A DNA stretch of 64,000 nt from Earliella scabrosa (GCA_022605405.1 JABYQQ010000007.1:558001-622000), one strand, 5' to 3'. Numbered from the stretch's first letter, positions 1-12,475 are shown. The notes: generated by a model from the sequence alone, not told the origin. Numbers and translations are program-made.

Positions 1-682
1 TCGCCCTTTACTTGTACTCTTACTCACCATTCCCCGTCCCGTCATCGTCCCCATCCTCCTCCGCGCCCTCCTGCACAGCCCGCAGATCCAGTCGTCCCTG
101 TCCGTCTCGCCGGCCCTTCTCTCCCCCAGCTCTCGTCTTCTCTCAAGAACCTTCCGCTTACGACCGTTACGACTCGACGTCCCTTTCCATTTCCTCCTCC
201 CGTGCCCTCCGCGCCCGCACCCGTCCCGTCCTCTCGGATCTCCCACCTCGCTCGCTTGCGCTTCGTGCAATTGCTCTTCATTGCATTCGTTCGCCTTGGT
301 CTCCATTCGCTCCACAGTACCACCAACCACATACATTCGCATTCGCACTCGCATCCGCACCCGCCGCGCTCTGTCTGACCGTATTGTCTGACCACCCAAG
401 CGTGCAGCCCAGTGCAGCTCATAGCGGGACCGGGCCTCATTACGACGCTCCACTCAATTGAACCCGCCGCTCGATCGCTTCCGCCGCCCCGTACCTGAAA
501 AAGCTGCGTTGGCCATTGTCCGCCTCCCATTGGCCTTTCTCGGTAGGTCCCTCTTTCCTTTTTCGGCGCCGATCCTGGCTGTCGTTCATAAGCCACCGCT
601 CGTTTCATCCCTCTTCCGCCCATCCGCCCCCTTCCAGTCCAGACCGCCTGCTCACCCCGCCCTTATATCCCTCAGTTCCCGC
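1..682 (+). promoter_or_regulatory. Pyrimidine-rich leader/promoter of the zinc-finger gene
   Basis: The stretch is dominated by CT-rich tracts such as tcgtcc, cctcctcc and tctctc on the plus strand. Such tracts are typical of promoters and 5' leaders of strongly expressed fungal genes. An in-frame upstream ATG at 458 would add 75 residues of low-complexity Pro/Arg/Ser sequence, but these do not look like a conserved domain. I therefore treat the region as leader and place the start at 683. No TATA box is evident. Confidence 0.4.
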
Positions 683-2401
683 ATGTTTGCCCAACACAAC
701 CGCTCCCATCCGCACATGGACGCCGCAATCCTCTTTCAGCTCGCCCACCCGGCCGCCTCTCCCCATCACGTCCCGCCCCTTCATTACTCATACTTGGCTG
801 CTGATCGGGTGGCTGACCGCCGTACCTTTGCGGATAACTCCTCCTACGTCCGCTCCTCCGCACCCCGCCAGATGCAGCACCACCACCAGTTCAACCCTTC
901 CTCATACCGCTCGACCTACTCGATGGACTCCTCTTCCTCCGGCTCGGGCTCTTTCGTCGCCGGCAGCAGTCCCATGGCCTCGCCTTTCGAAGTCGCAGAG
1001 CCCGAGCTTCGCGCCGCCGCCGTCTCGGGCGGTCAGCCCTACCAGCCGGAGCAGTACTCGCAGACGTGGGGAGTCCTGGAGCAGCCGCAGCATTCCCAGT
1101 ACGCAGACCCATACGCTTCCGGCTCGTACGAGCTTCCCCCCACCGCCTCTGCGTCGACGTCTACCGACGGGCCCATGATGCACTCCGCCATCAAGTCTGA
1201 GGAGCACATCGAGTCATTCGGGAACATGTACATGACCTCGTACACCGACATGCAGAACTCCCTGCCCGACCCGCAGCAACAGTCCCCGCTCACCTCGTAC
1301 GCTCTCACCCAGTACCACGCCGATTCTTCGGCCGCACCCCAGCTCCACTTCTCGTACGGCCCCGACCACCAGCCCCAGCCGAGCGGCGCGCAGGATGTGG
1401 CTAACATGTCGCCCTTCATGCTCTCGGCCGCACCCCCACAGCTGCAGTACCCCGACTACTCTCAGGACGGCGAGGTGGCCCGCTACGTAAATCCCTCGCA
1501 GGTCTCGCCCGCTATCTCGCCCAGTTCGCCCTACGCGCAGCTGCAAGAAGCCGCCCCGAGTCAGAGCCTCGACCCGCGCTTCACGATGAACAACCCCATG
1601 CAGCCGATGGCCACAACCGGCGGCAGCGGCTCCGACCTGACCGACTTCGAGGTGGACAGCAATGCGAGCAGCGGCGACTCGCCCGCGCTAGCCAACGCGC
1701 TCGCCGCGACGACGTCCGCGCCCATCCCCGTGCCCGTCCCGGGCCGCAAGCGGCAGCGGTCGGTGAGCTACACGAGCTCGGACGAAGACGAGAGCCAGAG
1801 CGGGTACTCGGACCGCGACGAGGACGACGACGAGTACGTGCAGTCGCCCCGCGCGCGGCGCCGGCAGGAGTTCACGCCCGCCATGTCCCCGACGACGTCG
1901 ACCGGGTCCGGCTCGATGTCCGTGGGGTCGCGCCGGCTCGCGCCGCCGGTGCCCGTGCCCAACCTGACGAAAAAGAGCCGCGGGCGGAGGGTGCCGACTG
2001 CGCAACAGGTGGTGTCGGAGGGTGCGATGCAGAAGGTACGTCATTCGGCGGCACCGCGCACGCTAGTGTGTGCGCCTTTTGGGAGTGGATGGGGTGCTGA
2101 TGCGTTTTACGTTGTGGCTGAATAGCGCGGGTACATGTGCAAGGTTCCTGGGTGCGGGAAGTGCTTCGCGCGCGGCGAGCATCTCAAGCGGCACGTTCGC
2201 AGCATACACACGAACGAGAAGCGTGAGTTGCTCTTCTACCCTCTTTGTGCGTGCACGGTGTTGACCGCGCGGCTTCTCTCTTCTCTAGCGCATAAGTGCC
2301 CGTACCCTGGCTGTGGCAAGGACTTTTCGCGGCACGACAACCTCGGGCAGCACATGCGCGTGCACAAGGACTTCGCGATGCCCAAGACTGGCCGTCTCTG
2401 A
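683..2401 (+). CDS. C2H2 zinc-finger transcription factor, Msn2/Msn4 type
   Basis: Nuclear DNA-binding regulator. Exons are 683-2035, 2126-2222 and 2289-2401, giving about 520 residues. Residues 1-450 are low-complexity (Ser, Pro, Gln, Tyr rich), with an acidic serine patch and basic RKRQR and RARRR clusters that could serve nuclear import. Two C2H2 fingers lie at the extreme C-terminus. Finger 1 reads C-KVPG-C then EHLKRHVRSIH; finger 2 reads C-PYPG-C then RHDNLGQHMRVH. They are joined by a NEKPHK linker that only appears after intron 2 is removed, which supports the splice model. The EHLKRHxRSxH/DNLxQHxxxH pairing is the signature of Msn2/Msn4/Rgm1-like stress regulators that bind STRE-type sites. 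The family is clear; the exact orthologue and target genes are not. An upstream in-frame ATG at 458 is an alternative start. Confidence 0.85.
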
Positions 2402-5400
2402 TCGTGTATGGGCGCGGTCGGTCCCGACCGCGGCTGCAGGCATTTGACGTATTCTGCTCTCCCCCTCATCAACTTCCATCCCAGCGTCCCCTCCGCTTGT
2501 GCTGGTGCTCTCCCCGTCCGTGCTTTCCCGGTCTCTTTTTAGGGTTCAGCGTTGGGTTAGACGAGGACTGGCGTCCTCGCACCGTCGGCCGTGGAGCCAC
2601 GGCCGGCGTATCACGACTTGCGATGACTTTCCCCTCCCTTTCTTTCGTTCCGTCCCCCGGTTCGCGCCGCTGTGTAGTATGTTCACCCCCTTCGCTGGTT
2701 TATAGTTTTTTACGATCATTATTGCTAGTCCTCTTGTACCACCTCCCCTCCCCTTCCCCCTCCCTTTCACACTCGCCCACACACCCCCATGCTATCGCGT
2801 CTTGTTCACGACCGCCATGTCACCATCATCGTTATCATCGCCGTTGCACATACTCCCCTCCCCCCATCCCCTCATTCCAATTGTGCCATATTGCCCCCGC
2901 CCCGGTCCACCTGTGTAGTATCTTGGTCCCCTCCCCACATCCAACTGGACTCTCCCTCTCTGGCTGTATCATCCGCTGTCGCCGACCCTGTGTATCGCTT
3001 ACTCTGTCTCTATCCACCCCCGGTTGCTCCCATTGCTGTATTCATATCCGTATCAAGCGTTCAGCTAGTATCGTATCAGTACCAGTACCAGTATCCATAT
3101 TCGTATCATATCCGCATCGTCCCCATCCGTATCCGTATCCGTATCCTGCTTGGTGTTATCGGGGGCGGTTGCCCAGTTACTATCGATAATCTGTCTCCAA
3201 GTGAGTTTTTGGGTTTGGTGCGACGACGACGACGACGTCTTGTTATTGGTGCCAACGGTCACTCTGACTTGGGCTTGGGGCTCCGGTTTGGGCGTGGTCC
3301 GCCACCGCTTTGGTCAACTGGTCTTCTCTCAGAACTGAGTCATTGGCACATTGTCGTCCATGGTCTTGACTCGAGCTCGCGCATCGATATCGCCGTGTAA
3401 GTGGCGCACACGCACGCAGGACGTCCGCAACAGAGCGTAATGGGGCGCCGGCGCGCAGTGTCACGGTGAACCACAATACGTAAGTAAACTCCCCCGGAGA
3501 CTCCACCATAGGTTTTGTTGTGTTCCGTGGGCATACGACATACGGCATATTTCCCGCGCATACAAGAGCTCGACACCCCGCTTGGCTCCACGACGCCCCC
3601 CACCATACGCGTATACCGTCGACCGACACCCGGTTCTCAATCGAAGCAAAGGCGCGATGATCCGCCACAAACGCTGGGCGCTAGCGCCGACGCGCCGCCA
3701 CTCTGGGCTGGGCACAAGATTCACATGCTTTGGCCACAGCTGTCGTCTTCTGTCAGTGTCAGTCAGTGTCATCTTGTTCACTCTCTACTTACAGTCTGAT
3801 GCGCACTGGACGGCGCGCCCGATCGACTCGGACGCGGATCGATCGCCACGGCCGACTCTCCGCTCAGTCTTGCTACTTCGTACAATGGCCACGCCGCCAC
3901 GGTATTCGAGAGTTTCACGTCGACCTCGGACCTGGGTTCAAACGTTCATGGCCATGGGATGGTGCGACGACAGTCCAGGATCCGGAAGCCGGACGCAGCA
4001 ACTGGGACGCTGATTCCTGAACTTGGCTGTAACAGGTAACAAGTGGCCTGCCAGATCGGGGGAATACAAGCCACCGTACCGCCCGCCGGGAGCCTTCTCT
4101 CCATAATTCGCCGGTGCCTAAACGCAACTGCCCGTCTTAAGCTTGGCTCTCGAGCAGCAGCCAGAGTGAGCTCCGCGCCAGCCTCCGGCCGTTCGCTGCG
4201 CCCCAATTTTTCAGACGTTGCAGTCAGCGGCGGCAGCCACCGTGCGCTTGGAACGTTAGATGGATGGTCCATTCCCGTTAGAGCGTTATTGCAGTCAAAG
4301 TTGCTGAGCTCTGCGCAGTTGCGGTCCTGGGTCCCCGTATGCCAGATCTGGCGCTGACTCTTAAGGCTGAGGCCCCAGGTTCGGCACCTGTGCGTGAAGG
4401 ATAGGACGCATTTCAGCAAAGCACTGGAAGCTATGAATATTGCGTTGAACAATGAACGGCCAAAGTCCGGCAAGCAAGCACTGACGTTAGCCTATCGGGC
4501 TCGGTCGCGCCGTGCGCCACGAGCCGGACGTACGGTTCGACGCAATGGGTCAACCGTTCATCCAGAACGGCGTGAAGCATTGCTCGGTCCTGTCTATCTG
4601 TTCGGCATGTCATCCCGTGCCCTCGGACATCATGAGATATACAGGTCCGACCGTCCGCGGCAAGGACGTCCGACTGTGAATACGTCGCGTTCCGGCACGA
4701 CGTCGGCCTCGATGACAGAGTGTGAGCGTGAACACCGGGAGAACGTGCATGCGCACGCCGAGACTACCCGCCCGCGCACCGAGAGTCGCTCAGAGTCACT
4801 GCGGAGGAGTCATCGTCGACTGTGGACTGCGCCAATACGCAGTACTTGCTCACTTCATATGCAGCTGAAGATACGGTGAACGGTATGGGCGAGGATCCGG
4901 CTGGACGCCGGGGGCGTACCTGGGGCCTGTGGACGTGTTGACAGACCGAGAGTGACAAACCAAGAGGTGCGACTTCCGCACGCGAGGCGGCGCGATCGCC
5001 ACAATCGGACGGCGCCTCCGCGATGGCGCCGGCCGTTTAGCCATGCGCTTGGGGTGCGGCGGGAACTGTCTGAGGGCGCGGGAAATCTCGGGCGGACGGG
5101 CGGACAATAGTCGACGGAAAATGGGAGAGCGATGTCAACGGCCGCGACGGACTGGCGGGCGGAACCGCGGCCCTCCGCCGTGTCGGGTGCATTTGCGGCG
5201 GGAAGCTATACAGGATGAAGGTCCGGAACCTCGCCGACGCCATCCAGTGATGGTCGATAGTGGTCCATTGTTCAGGACGTTGAGTGGACGAGGATCTCTT
5301 CCGACGTGCAGTCCCGCGATCCTTGATGCTCTGCCTAGGGCCCGCCTGTCTATCGCGCGTGCGCGAATTTCGGAGCGGGACGCTGCATGATCGTGGCCTC

Positions 5401-6262
5401 GGTTTGACACGCGATCGCTGCTCGGGCGAGGATAATCACGGTGTCGTACACTCGACCTGATCGACCGTGCCAGCGCCGCGAAACTCTCTGAGTGTGGGCG
5501 GTGCTCGTCAGCACCCGAGGGCGTGGTCGAGGTCGAGCCGTACTATGCACTATACGCACAGGTTCCAGGCATTGTTCCGCTCCGTCCAGTCGATCGTCCA
5601 AACCTGCGGGCTCGATCACGATCATTGTGCTTTTGAGGGTCAGAACGCTGTCCTGCAGTACGAACACTCACTCGCTGTTTTGAAGCACAACACCGCTAGT
5701 GTCTCGTTTGACAGGTCGATGTCTTCATGAAGTCTAGTCTGCCCGCTAAATGCGTTGGCTGTGCTCTGACCTGAGACCATCCAATATCAGCGCACCGATC
5801 GTCTCACCAATGCATCCGCTATTCAAAGCCAGAACAGGGAATGTATTTGTACAGCGATTACTTTGATACAGGTCTATGATTCCTAGCGTGAAACGACGAG
5901 CGCTGTTGAAAAACAAAAAAGCACCAAACCCGATGGGAGCGGGCGAGCGGAGTGAGCAATGGTCTGCACTGTGGCTAACATCTCACAAGACTGACTCACA
6001 ATGGAACGAGATACATGCACAGCCGACAGCGTCAACGGAACCAAGCGGACAACACCAGCGAAGCAGAGTAGAAGGGAACGAGGACGAGACTGTGTTTGTA
6101 ACGGATGGGTGAAGGAGGGCGTGTCCGGTGCTTCCCAAAGGTCCGGCAGAATGGAGACTTGAGTTGAAGTGGTGCGGAGTTGACGGGGGCAAAATGACGC
6201 TAGTGCAGAGGCGAGCGAGTGTGGGCGCTGCGCTAATGCCTGTCAGGTGAGAGGCCGCGAGG
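2402..6262. other. Gene-poor spacer, 3.9 kb
   Basis: No ORF here has recognisable protein similarity or a consistent splice pattern on either strand. The first kilobase is CT-rich and is probably 3' UTR and terminator of the zinc-finger gene. From about 3370 to 5750 the sequence is GC-rich and CpG-dense with only short ORFs, the longest 161 codons at 4394-4879. It could be an old degenerate element or a non-coding transcript, but I see no terminal repeats, tRNA or rRNA. Confidence 0.4.
3065..3155. repeat. Degenerate hexamer microsatellite (CCGTAT/CAGTAC type)
   Basis: The stretch consists of short imperfect tandem units: two copies of CAGTAC, then several of CCGTAT with interruptions (CCATAT, TCGTAT). 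A separate GAC run follows at 3223-3238. They lie in the non-coding spacer and look like ordinary simple repeats. Confidence 0.7.
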
Positions 6263-7010
6263 CTACGCGTCGTCTGTCATTATTGCGAAGAATTCTTGCT
6301 CGTTGATCTCGCCGTCTTGGTCAAGATCAAACTCGTCTATCATCGCTTGCCTGTAATGAGTGCATGCGCACATGCAACGTTAGCGCATTTCGCTCGGTGG
6401 TGAAGGTCATGTGGGGGTTAGGAAGCCAGAGTTGGTTGGGGGCAGGCAAGTGCGATGGAAGACTTGAGATGGAAAACGCACAATTCATCGTCCTCTAGTC
6501 TGTCCCCAATCTCCTTTGCTACGCGGCGGAGATTCCTCAAACTGATCTTGCCGGTGTTGTCGTCATCGAAGAGCTGGAATGCTCTACGAATCTCCTCCAT
6601 TGGGTCACGGGCGAGGATGCGTTCGCTCACTGTGTAACAACAGGTGACACGACGACGCGCAGAAGCGCAAGAGAGAGTGAGGTCAGCACGCCATTTTTCA
6701 ATGTACAACGCAGTGCGTAGGGAGAGATTCTGACAGTCAGACACGTACTGATCTTGACGAAATCCTCGAAGTCCATAAGCCCATGTCCCGACTTGTCGTG
6801 GTCCCGAATGATTTTCAGCACCTCCGCCTTCTTCAAGTCAAAACCGAGGGCTCGCATGGCCACCTTCAATTCGTGGTAGTCGACACAGCCGTCCTTGTCT
6901 GTGTCGAACAACTCGAACGCCTCCTTGATCTCCTGCTTCTGCTCGTCTGAGAGCTCAGGGCGAGAGTGGGCGCGTCGCTTCGCTTTCTGGGCCGCGGCGG
7001 AGGAGTACAT
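6263..7010 (-). CDS. CDC31: Centrin (Cdc31-type EF-hand protein)
   Basis: Calcium-binding protein of the spindle pole body/centrosome, also found in family members linked to nuclear pore mRNA export (TREX-2) and nucleotide excision repair. Exons on the minus strand are 7010-6749, 6629-6482 and 6350-6263, giving 165 residues, the usual centrin length. A short basic N-terminus is followed by four EF-hands. Hand 1 ([12 protein letters not shown]) and hand 4 ([12 protein letters not shown]) are canonical 12-residue loops. Hands 2 and 3 lack the final Glu, as in many centrins. The third exon is short and restores the last EF-hand only when both introns are removed. The gene is divergent from the xanthine dioxygenase gene, separated by 442 bp. 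Calmodulin is excluded by the basic N-terminus and the spacing typical of centrin. Confidence 0.93.
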
Positions 7011-7452
7011 GACACAGACTGGTTTCAATGGGTCCGAGACGCGTAAAATGTGGGTGACAGAGCGTGTAGCTTGTGTGAGACGAGAGAGCTGGCGAGAGGA
7101 AGAGAGTGAAGTGGTTGTTGGCGCGTCCGAAACGCGTATCGGCGTCTCGCCTGTGTACAGCGTGTCATCCACGTGGTCCAACCCTAACCCCAGATGTCCA
7201 TCAGTTACCAAACCCCCATTCTGTCGCTTCCGTTGCCGTGTATGGCTGTAACCTTATCTCTGTCCCGGGACCCGTTATACTTATGTGCCATTGAATCTCG
7301 GCTCGGGCCAAAGTCCAAGCCATTTGATGATGATAAGATCTGTCGCACTCTTAAGCCGCTCAGCACGAGGCCGCACACTTCCTCTCATCCGCCCATCTGA
7401 GCTGCAGTCCCTCCGTTATCCTGCTAAGCACTTCCACGCTACTGTCAGAGTC
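7011..7452. promoter_or_regulatory. Shared divergent promoter, centrin / xanthine dioxygenase
   Basis: These 442 bp separate two divergent start codons and must hold both promoters. No clear TATA box is seen. Part of the region (7327-7452) is open in frame with the downstream gene and could encode an N-terminal extension. Confidence 0.5.
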
Positions 7453-8931
7453 ATGGCCATTGAAGTCGCCCCACTTCCCGTACCTTCGACCGCAGACGCG
7501 TCGAAGCTCAAGGACTTCGGGAGGGAGGTGAAGGGAGTCAACCCAGGTGCGCTGAGCCCGGAGGAGTTCCAAGAGATTCATGACTTGCTCTACAAGGTGT
7601 GTACTATTCTCGTTGAACTGCCGACAGCGTTGCTAAACTCCATGCCGCACTCAGCACGGTGCTCTGCTCTTCCGCGATGTCACGCTCACCCCGGAGCAGC
7701 AGTACGCCCTGACCAAGGTAGGATAACAAGTAAGTACATCTCCCAGTCATTTGTTCTCATGCAGAACAGGCCTTCGACCCCACGTCTGAGAACTACGGCC
7801 ACGGCAACAAGAAGACGGAAGGAGAGAAGAAGTCCATCCTTCACCCTGACTTGAAGACCATCCCCCGTGTCCCTCAGGTTCAGCTCATCGGCAACGGTAC
7901 CGTATACAACCACGAGGGGCTCGCGGAGGCTATGCTCAAGCACCCTTCACACACTACCTTCCACAAGACCCGCGTCTCTCCGGAAGACGAAGCCAAGGGT
8001 TACACCCGGTTCTACCGGTGGCACATTGATGCAGCTCTGTACGACCTGTCTCCTCCGAAGGTCACCACCCTATACGGCGTCACAGTACCCCAAGGTCCCC
8101 ATCAGCGCGTCAGGTATGACGATGGCACTGGCGACGAGCTCGAAGTTCCACTCGGCACGACTGCGTTCGTGGACGGGAAGATCATGTTCGACATCCTCCC
8201 TCCTGAGTTGAAGAGTCTCGCTGTGCGGACGAAGGTCAAGTATGCGCCGCATCCGTATGTGTGGATGGCCCCCGCCCGCGCTCTCCCTACAGGTCTTGGA
8301 ATCATGTCAGAAGGACTGGAGATGTCTTATGATGAGCTTCCTCCCTGGGAGGAGTCGAAGATCAAGGTCCTTCCCATGGTACGTGGTATGAAGGGATGCC
8401 CGGCATCATGCTCAACGTGTTTCTCACTCGCGTAGCTGTGGAAGAACCCTGTGACGGGCGAGCTGCACTTCCAAGTGCATCCATGCGGCGTTTCGCAGCT
8501 ATTGATCGACCCCCTTCCGGATGGCGCAACGCGCGAAGGAGCGCTATACCCTGACGGCGCACACCTGACTGACCTGAAAGAGGTTAGAGACCTTCTGTAT
8601 AAGATGCAGCGTCCCGCGATCGCACCGAACGTGAGTACTTCTCCCCAGCCTCAATGAACACGGTCACACGAGCTCAATGACGGCCCCTCCCCTGCGCAGC
8701 TGGTGTACCCCCACGATTGGTGAGTCCGGTCAACGCTTGTAATAAGCGATTATTGACGCAGCAACGCGCAGGAGAGAGAAGGATTTGGTTCTCTTCCACA
8801 ACCGTGGTGTCCTGCACACGGTTGTCGGAGCGTTCACCAGTGATCAGGTTCGCGCATTCCATCAGTGCAACCTCGCTGCGTCCGACGATCCCACTGGACC
8901 GACCTCCGAGGACGTCAAGAAGTGGGCATGA
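7453..8931 (+). CDS. xanA: Alpha-ketoglutarate-dependent xanthine dioxygenase (TauD/TfdA family)
   Basis: Fe(II)/2-oxoglutarate dioxygenase that converts xanthine to urate in fungal purine catabolism; the Aspergillus XanA enzyme is cytosolic. Exons are 7453-7596, 7655-7717, 7770-8378, 8436-8630, 8700-8719 and 8772-8931, giving 396 residues. The facial triad is visible: H154-x-D156 in RWHIDAAL and the distal His359 in NRGVLHTVVG, followed by Arg371 of the cosubstrate site. Blocks such as ILHPDLKTIP, RWHIDAALY, YDDGTG, YAPHPY and LVLFHNRGVLH are, from memory of the family, XanA-specific rather than general TauD. Exon 5 is only 20 nt. The frame is open upstream to 7285, where a basic, Leu/Ser-rich stretch could act as an alternative mitochondrial-type N-terminus. 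The start at 7453 best matches the family length. Confidence 0.88.
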
Positions 8932-9348
8932 AGGACTGGCGCTACCAATGTAACATTACTGTCCTTCTATGTATTTGTTTGCTTGCTGTCGCCCTGAGAG
9001 CGAGTCGCATGACGGTGACCATGACCCGATGAATGCATGCGGTGGTGGTGAATACATGCGCGGCCCAACTGCGCCCAGCATAACCCTCAACCGTGTAAGA
9101 TAGCAGTCACGTGTAAGCTACTCCAAGACCTCGGTTTGCCCAGTGCGTGGGCGCAGTGCTTCTTCACTTGTGAGCTGGCTGCCAGCTCATTGACTCCGTT
9201 CAACCTCTTCTCTTGCCACCCACGACCTCTGGCTTGCGACCCTGACGGTTTCTCTTCGTATCTGACACCCTACTGTCCTGCGACGGCTGGCACGCGCGAC
9301 GACACCACGTCATACATCTAGCGCCTACGGACTGCTTCTGCAAACTAA
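8932..9348. other. Intergenic spacer
   Basis: This holds the 3' end of the dioxygenase gene and the promoter of the mannosidase gene. I see no ORF of note, no RNA gene and no repeat. Confidence 0.5.
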
Positions 9349-12036
9349 ATGGCGGAGACAAAACTCCGAAAACGCAACACGGCTGCGAGTGCGCCCAAGG
9401 CAAAGACCGAGGAGAAGCAGCAGGCGAATGTACACGTTTTCCGAACATATCATGCAGCGTGGTGCGGGAAGGCTGAGAGCAGACCTTTGACATAACAGGA
9501 CCAGCCCGAGCCGCGTGCTAAGGATTCTGGATTATCCGCGTCCTCCCTCCTCGTCCTCGTGTTGCTGGGCGCGTTCGCGGTGCTCGTATATCAGGTGCGT
9601 GTGCTTGTCTGCTCGGGTGCTGCTGCTTCGGGAGCTGGAGGACAAGGGCTGACGGGTGGCGTCTGGTGAAGAACCCCGCGCTGGTGACGGATCCACTATA
9701 CGAGTTCCTGGGGTATGAGGATGAGGTGTTCTCGACAACGCCCACGTCGTCCGGGTTCGTCGCGGACATTGAGAAGAGGGATGCGGTGGTCGCTGCGTTC
9801 AGGGTGCGTGCTGCGTCTCGTTCCAAACGCGTTACCTCTATTCATCTCCGCCGTTGTGCCTTGGAATAGCATGCCTGGCTCGCGTACGGTAAGCACCTTG
9901 AAATCCACACATGTGTTCGTGAGGCTTAGCTTGTCGTAGAACGCGACGCTATGGGCGACGACGAGTACCATCCTATCAGCCACAAGGGCACGAACCTTAC
10001 AGAGGCTGGCGGAATTGGGTACACCGTCATCGACTCGATTGACACCATGATTCTCATGGGACTGCAAGACGAGTACCAGCGTGCGCGGGGCTGGGTAGAG
10101 ACAAAGTTGTCTTTCGATCGGGATGCAAACTTCAACACGTTCGAGGTTTGTACTGGATTGACGCCTCCGTTCATCCCCGCCGACCTAACGTACCTGACTC
10201 TAGACGACAATACGTGTCCTAGGTGGACTGTTGTCGGCGTACCACCTCACGTCTGACCAGCTATATCTGGACAAGGCGAAGGAGCTCGCAGACCGCATGA
10301 TGCCTGCGTTTGACACGCCTACACAACTACCAGCATCGATGGTCAACCTCGCGAAGCGCCAAGGCGTCCGCGACGCAGACAACAAGGGTCTTGTCAGCAC
10401 TGCTGAGATCTCTACTTTGCAGCTCGAGTTCCGCTACTTGAGCTACCTGCTCGAGGATGATACATATTGGGACGCTGTCGAGAAGGTGCGTGATCCTGCG
10501 CCGCATGCCTATTCGCGAGAAGATTCACAGAATGGAATTCATATGCCATAGGTAATGAGAACAATCAAGGGGGCAAGCCTGACGACGGGCCTTGCATCAA
10601 TATTCATGAAGTGGGTTTGAGGTCTTCCGGGAGCGAGTACAATGACTGACGGGAGGTGTCTCCGGCAGCCCCGACGATGGCCGTTTCGTTCTGTCCGCCA
10701 TTCGGCTCGGTTCCCGGGGAGATTCCTACTATGAGTACCTGCTGTACGTGCGACGAGATTCTTCTGTCATTTGACTTTATTAATGTGTTGGCTAGGAAAC
10801 AATATTTGCAAACTGTGAGTTGCATGTTGTTCACTGACCGAATAGAAGTTGACTGCTGTGAAGAACATGACAGAAACCGTGTACCAGGAGGTACGTTCGT
10901 CGTTCTCCGTCAGTTCCCATTCCATGCGGTCTGAATTACCCTGTACCACTCTAGATGTACAATGGTGCCATGGACGGCATACACGCGCATCTCATCCAGA
11001 AGAGCCAGTATACACAGTTGACATACACGTCGGAGCTCGTCCCAGAGCGTGACATGGCAGGGGGACTGTGCGTATATGCTATGGTTCCATATTCCTGCTC
11101 GTCTCCTGATGCCCTGTCTCTCTCTTCACAGCACATGGCGTCTCGTCCCCAAACAAGACCATCTCGTCTGCTTCTTGGGAGGCTCGTTGATGCTGGGGGC
11201 CGCTACCAGCGGAGCTGTCTCGCTCCCTGTGACCATCCCACCACGCGCTTCCGAGCTGACACCACAGGCCCAGCGCGACTGGAAGACGGGCGTAGAGCTC
11301 ATCGAGACGTGCATGCAGACGCATGACACCGCGACGGGCCTCGCGCCCGAGATCGTGCACTTCCGCATCCCGAGCGACGGCGTCGTGGGCTCTGGCGTGC
11401 CGTCGGACTGGTACATCAAGGGTGCACGGTACGTTCTCGCTGCTTAATCCCAGTCGTTGCTACGCCCAGCGCTCACGCATGTACTCTCACAGACCGGGCG
11501 AGCCGGCGCCGTACGACGCGCGGTACATCCTGCGCCCGGAGACGGTCGAGTCGCTCTTCCTCGCGTACCGGCTGACGGGCGACGAGAAGTACAGGCGGTA
11601 CGGGTGGAGGATCTTCCAGGCGATCGAGACGTACTGCAGGGTCGAGACGGGCGGGTACGCGAGCGTGCTCAACGTCGACCAGGTGCCGGTTGATTTTGAG
11701 GACAAGATGGAGACGTTCTTGATGGTGCGTCTGCGTCCGTTTGGGTGTGGGCGCGTTGTACCCTGATGTACTGATGTGGGTGCGGGTGTGCAGAGCGAGA
11801 CGTTGAAGTACCTGTACCTCCTCTTCGAGGACGATTCTGTCCTCCCTCTGTCCAGTGCGTCTTCCCTAGTGCTACCGCTTCACAGAACTCTGACATTGTA
11901 TCCTGTTTGCAGAATACGTCTTCAACACCGAGGTATGCTCTCTCCTCTCAAACTGTACTTTCAGCTAACCAAATGCTTGTCGTTCCAGGCCCACCCATTG
12001 CCTATCATCCAGACCTCGCGGAGGGCGAACTTCTGA
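9349..12036 (+). CDS. MNS1: ER mannosyl-oligosaccharide 1,2-alpha-mannosidase (GH47, class I)
   Basis: Calcium-dependent glycosidase that trims Man9 N-glycans in the ER and Golgi. I count 16 exons: 9349-9429, 9499-9594, 9672-9803, 9870-9888, 9940-10145, 10204-10485, 10552-10610, 10669-10743, 10796-10814, 10846-10890, 10955-11067, 11132-11428, 11493-11724, 11794-11854, 11913-11932 and 11989-12036, for about 594 residues. The N-terminus is cytosolic and basic, followed by one signal-anchor helix (about residues 36-59, rich in Leu and Val), so it is a type II membrane protein. GH47 landmarks are TVIDSIDTM, FETTIRVLGGLLSAYHL, SGLxxE-type acidic blocks, RPETVESLF and the C-terminal NTEAHP, whose Thr binds calcium. 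Three exons are only 19-20 nt long. All phases close. The exact exon 3 and exon 10 acceptors are less certain than the rest. Confidence 0.92.
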
Positions 12037-12475
12037 GACGCACACGACACGCAGTGTGAAACATATTATGCATACGCAGCGCTATCTATCGTTATTCTAG
12101 TTCTCTGCTATCCAGGGCATACACAAGCATAGAGGTGATACTAATGGTACACGATACATGGAGCCGCTGAATACGGCAGCATACATGGAAGGTAGATGCC
12201 TCGGCAAGTCCTATATAAGTACAAGTCTAACGAACGTGGGTGTGTGGGGTCGTGAAGCGGGTCGTTACTGCGAGTTATCGGTATGTGTACACGTTAGTCC
12301 GTTCTACTTGAGCTGACAGTCCGGCGACAGTCCTTCAGCCTCTCCAGATGTCTATATGCGTGCAAGTGTTATGTGTTACATTGAAGCAAGCCTTCCGAGG
12401 CACCCCCTATAAGTTACGCATTACGCGCCGTGCGGGTATCTGCGTCCGCGATAGACGAAGTGAACGAGAGTCGAG
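12037..12475. other. Convergent 3' spacer
   Basis: The mannosidase gene (plus) and the next gene (minus) converge here. The stretch is relatively AT-rich, as expected for two 3' UTRs, and contains no recognisable feature. Confidence 0.5.

Noticed and set aside
42..623. 193-codon minus-strand ORF over the leader of the zinc-finger gene.
   Set aside because: It is Arg/Gly-rich and the mirror of CT-rich leader sequence; no domain and no splice logic.
5876..6112. ORF downstream of centrin (78 codons).
   Set aside because: Short, low-complexity, no conserved motif; likely chance.
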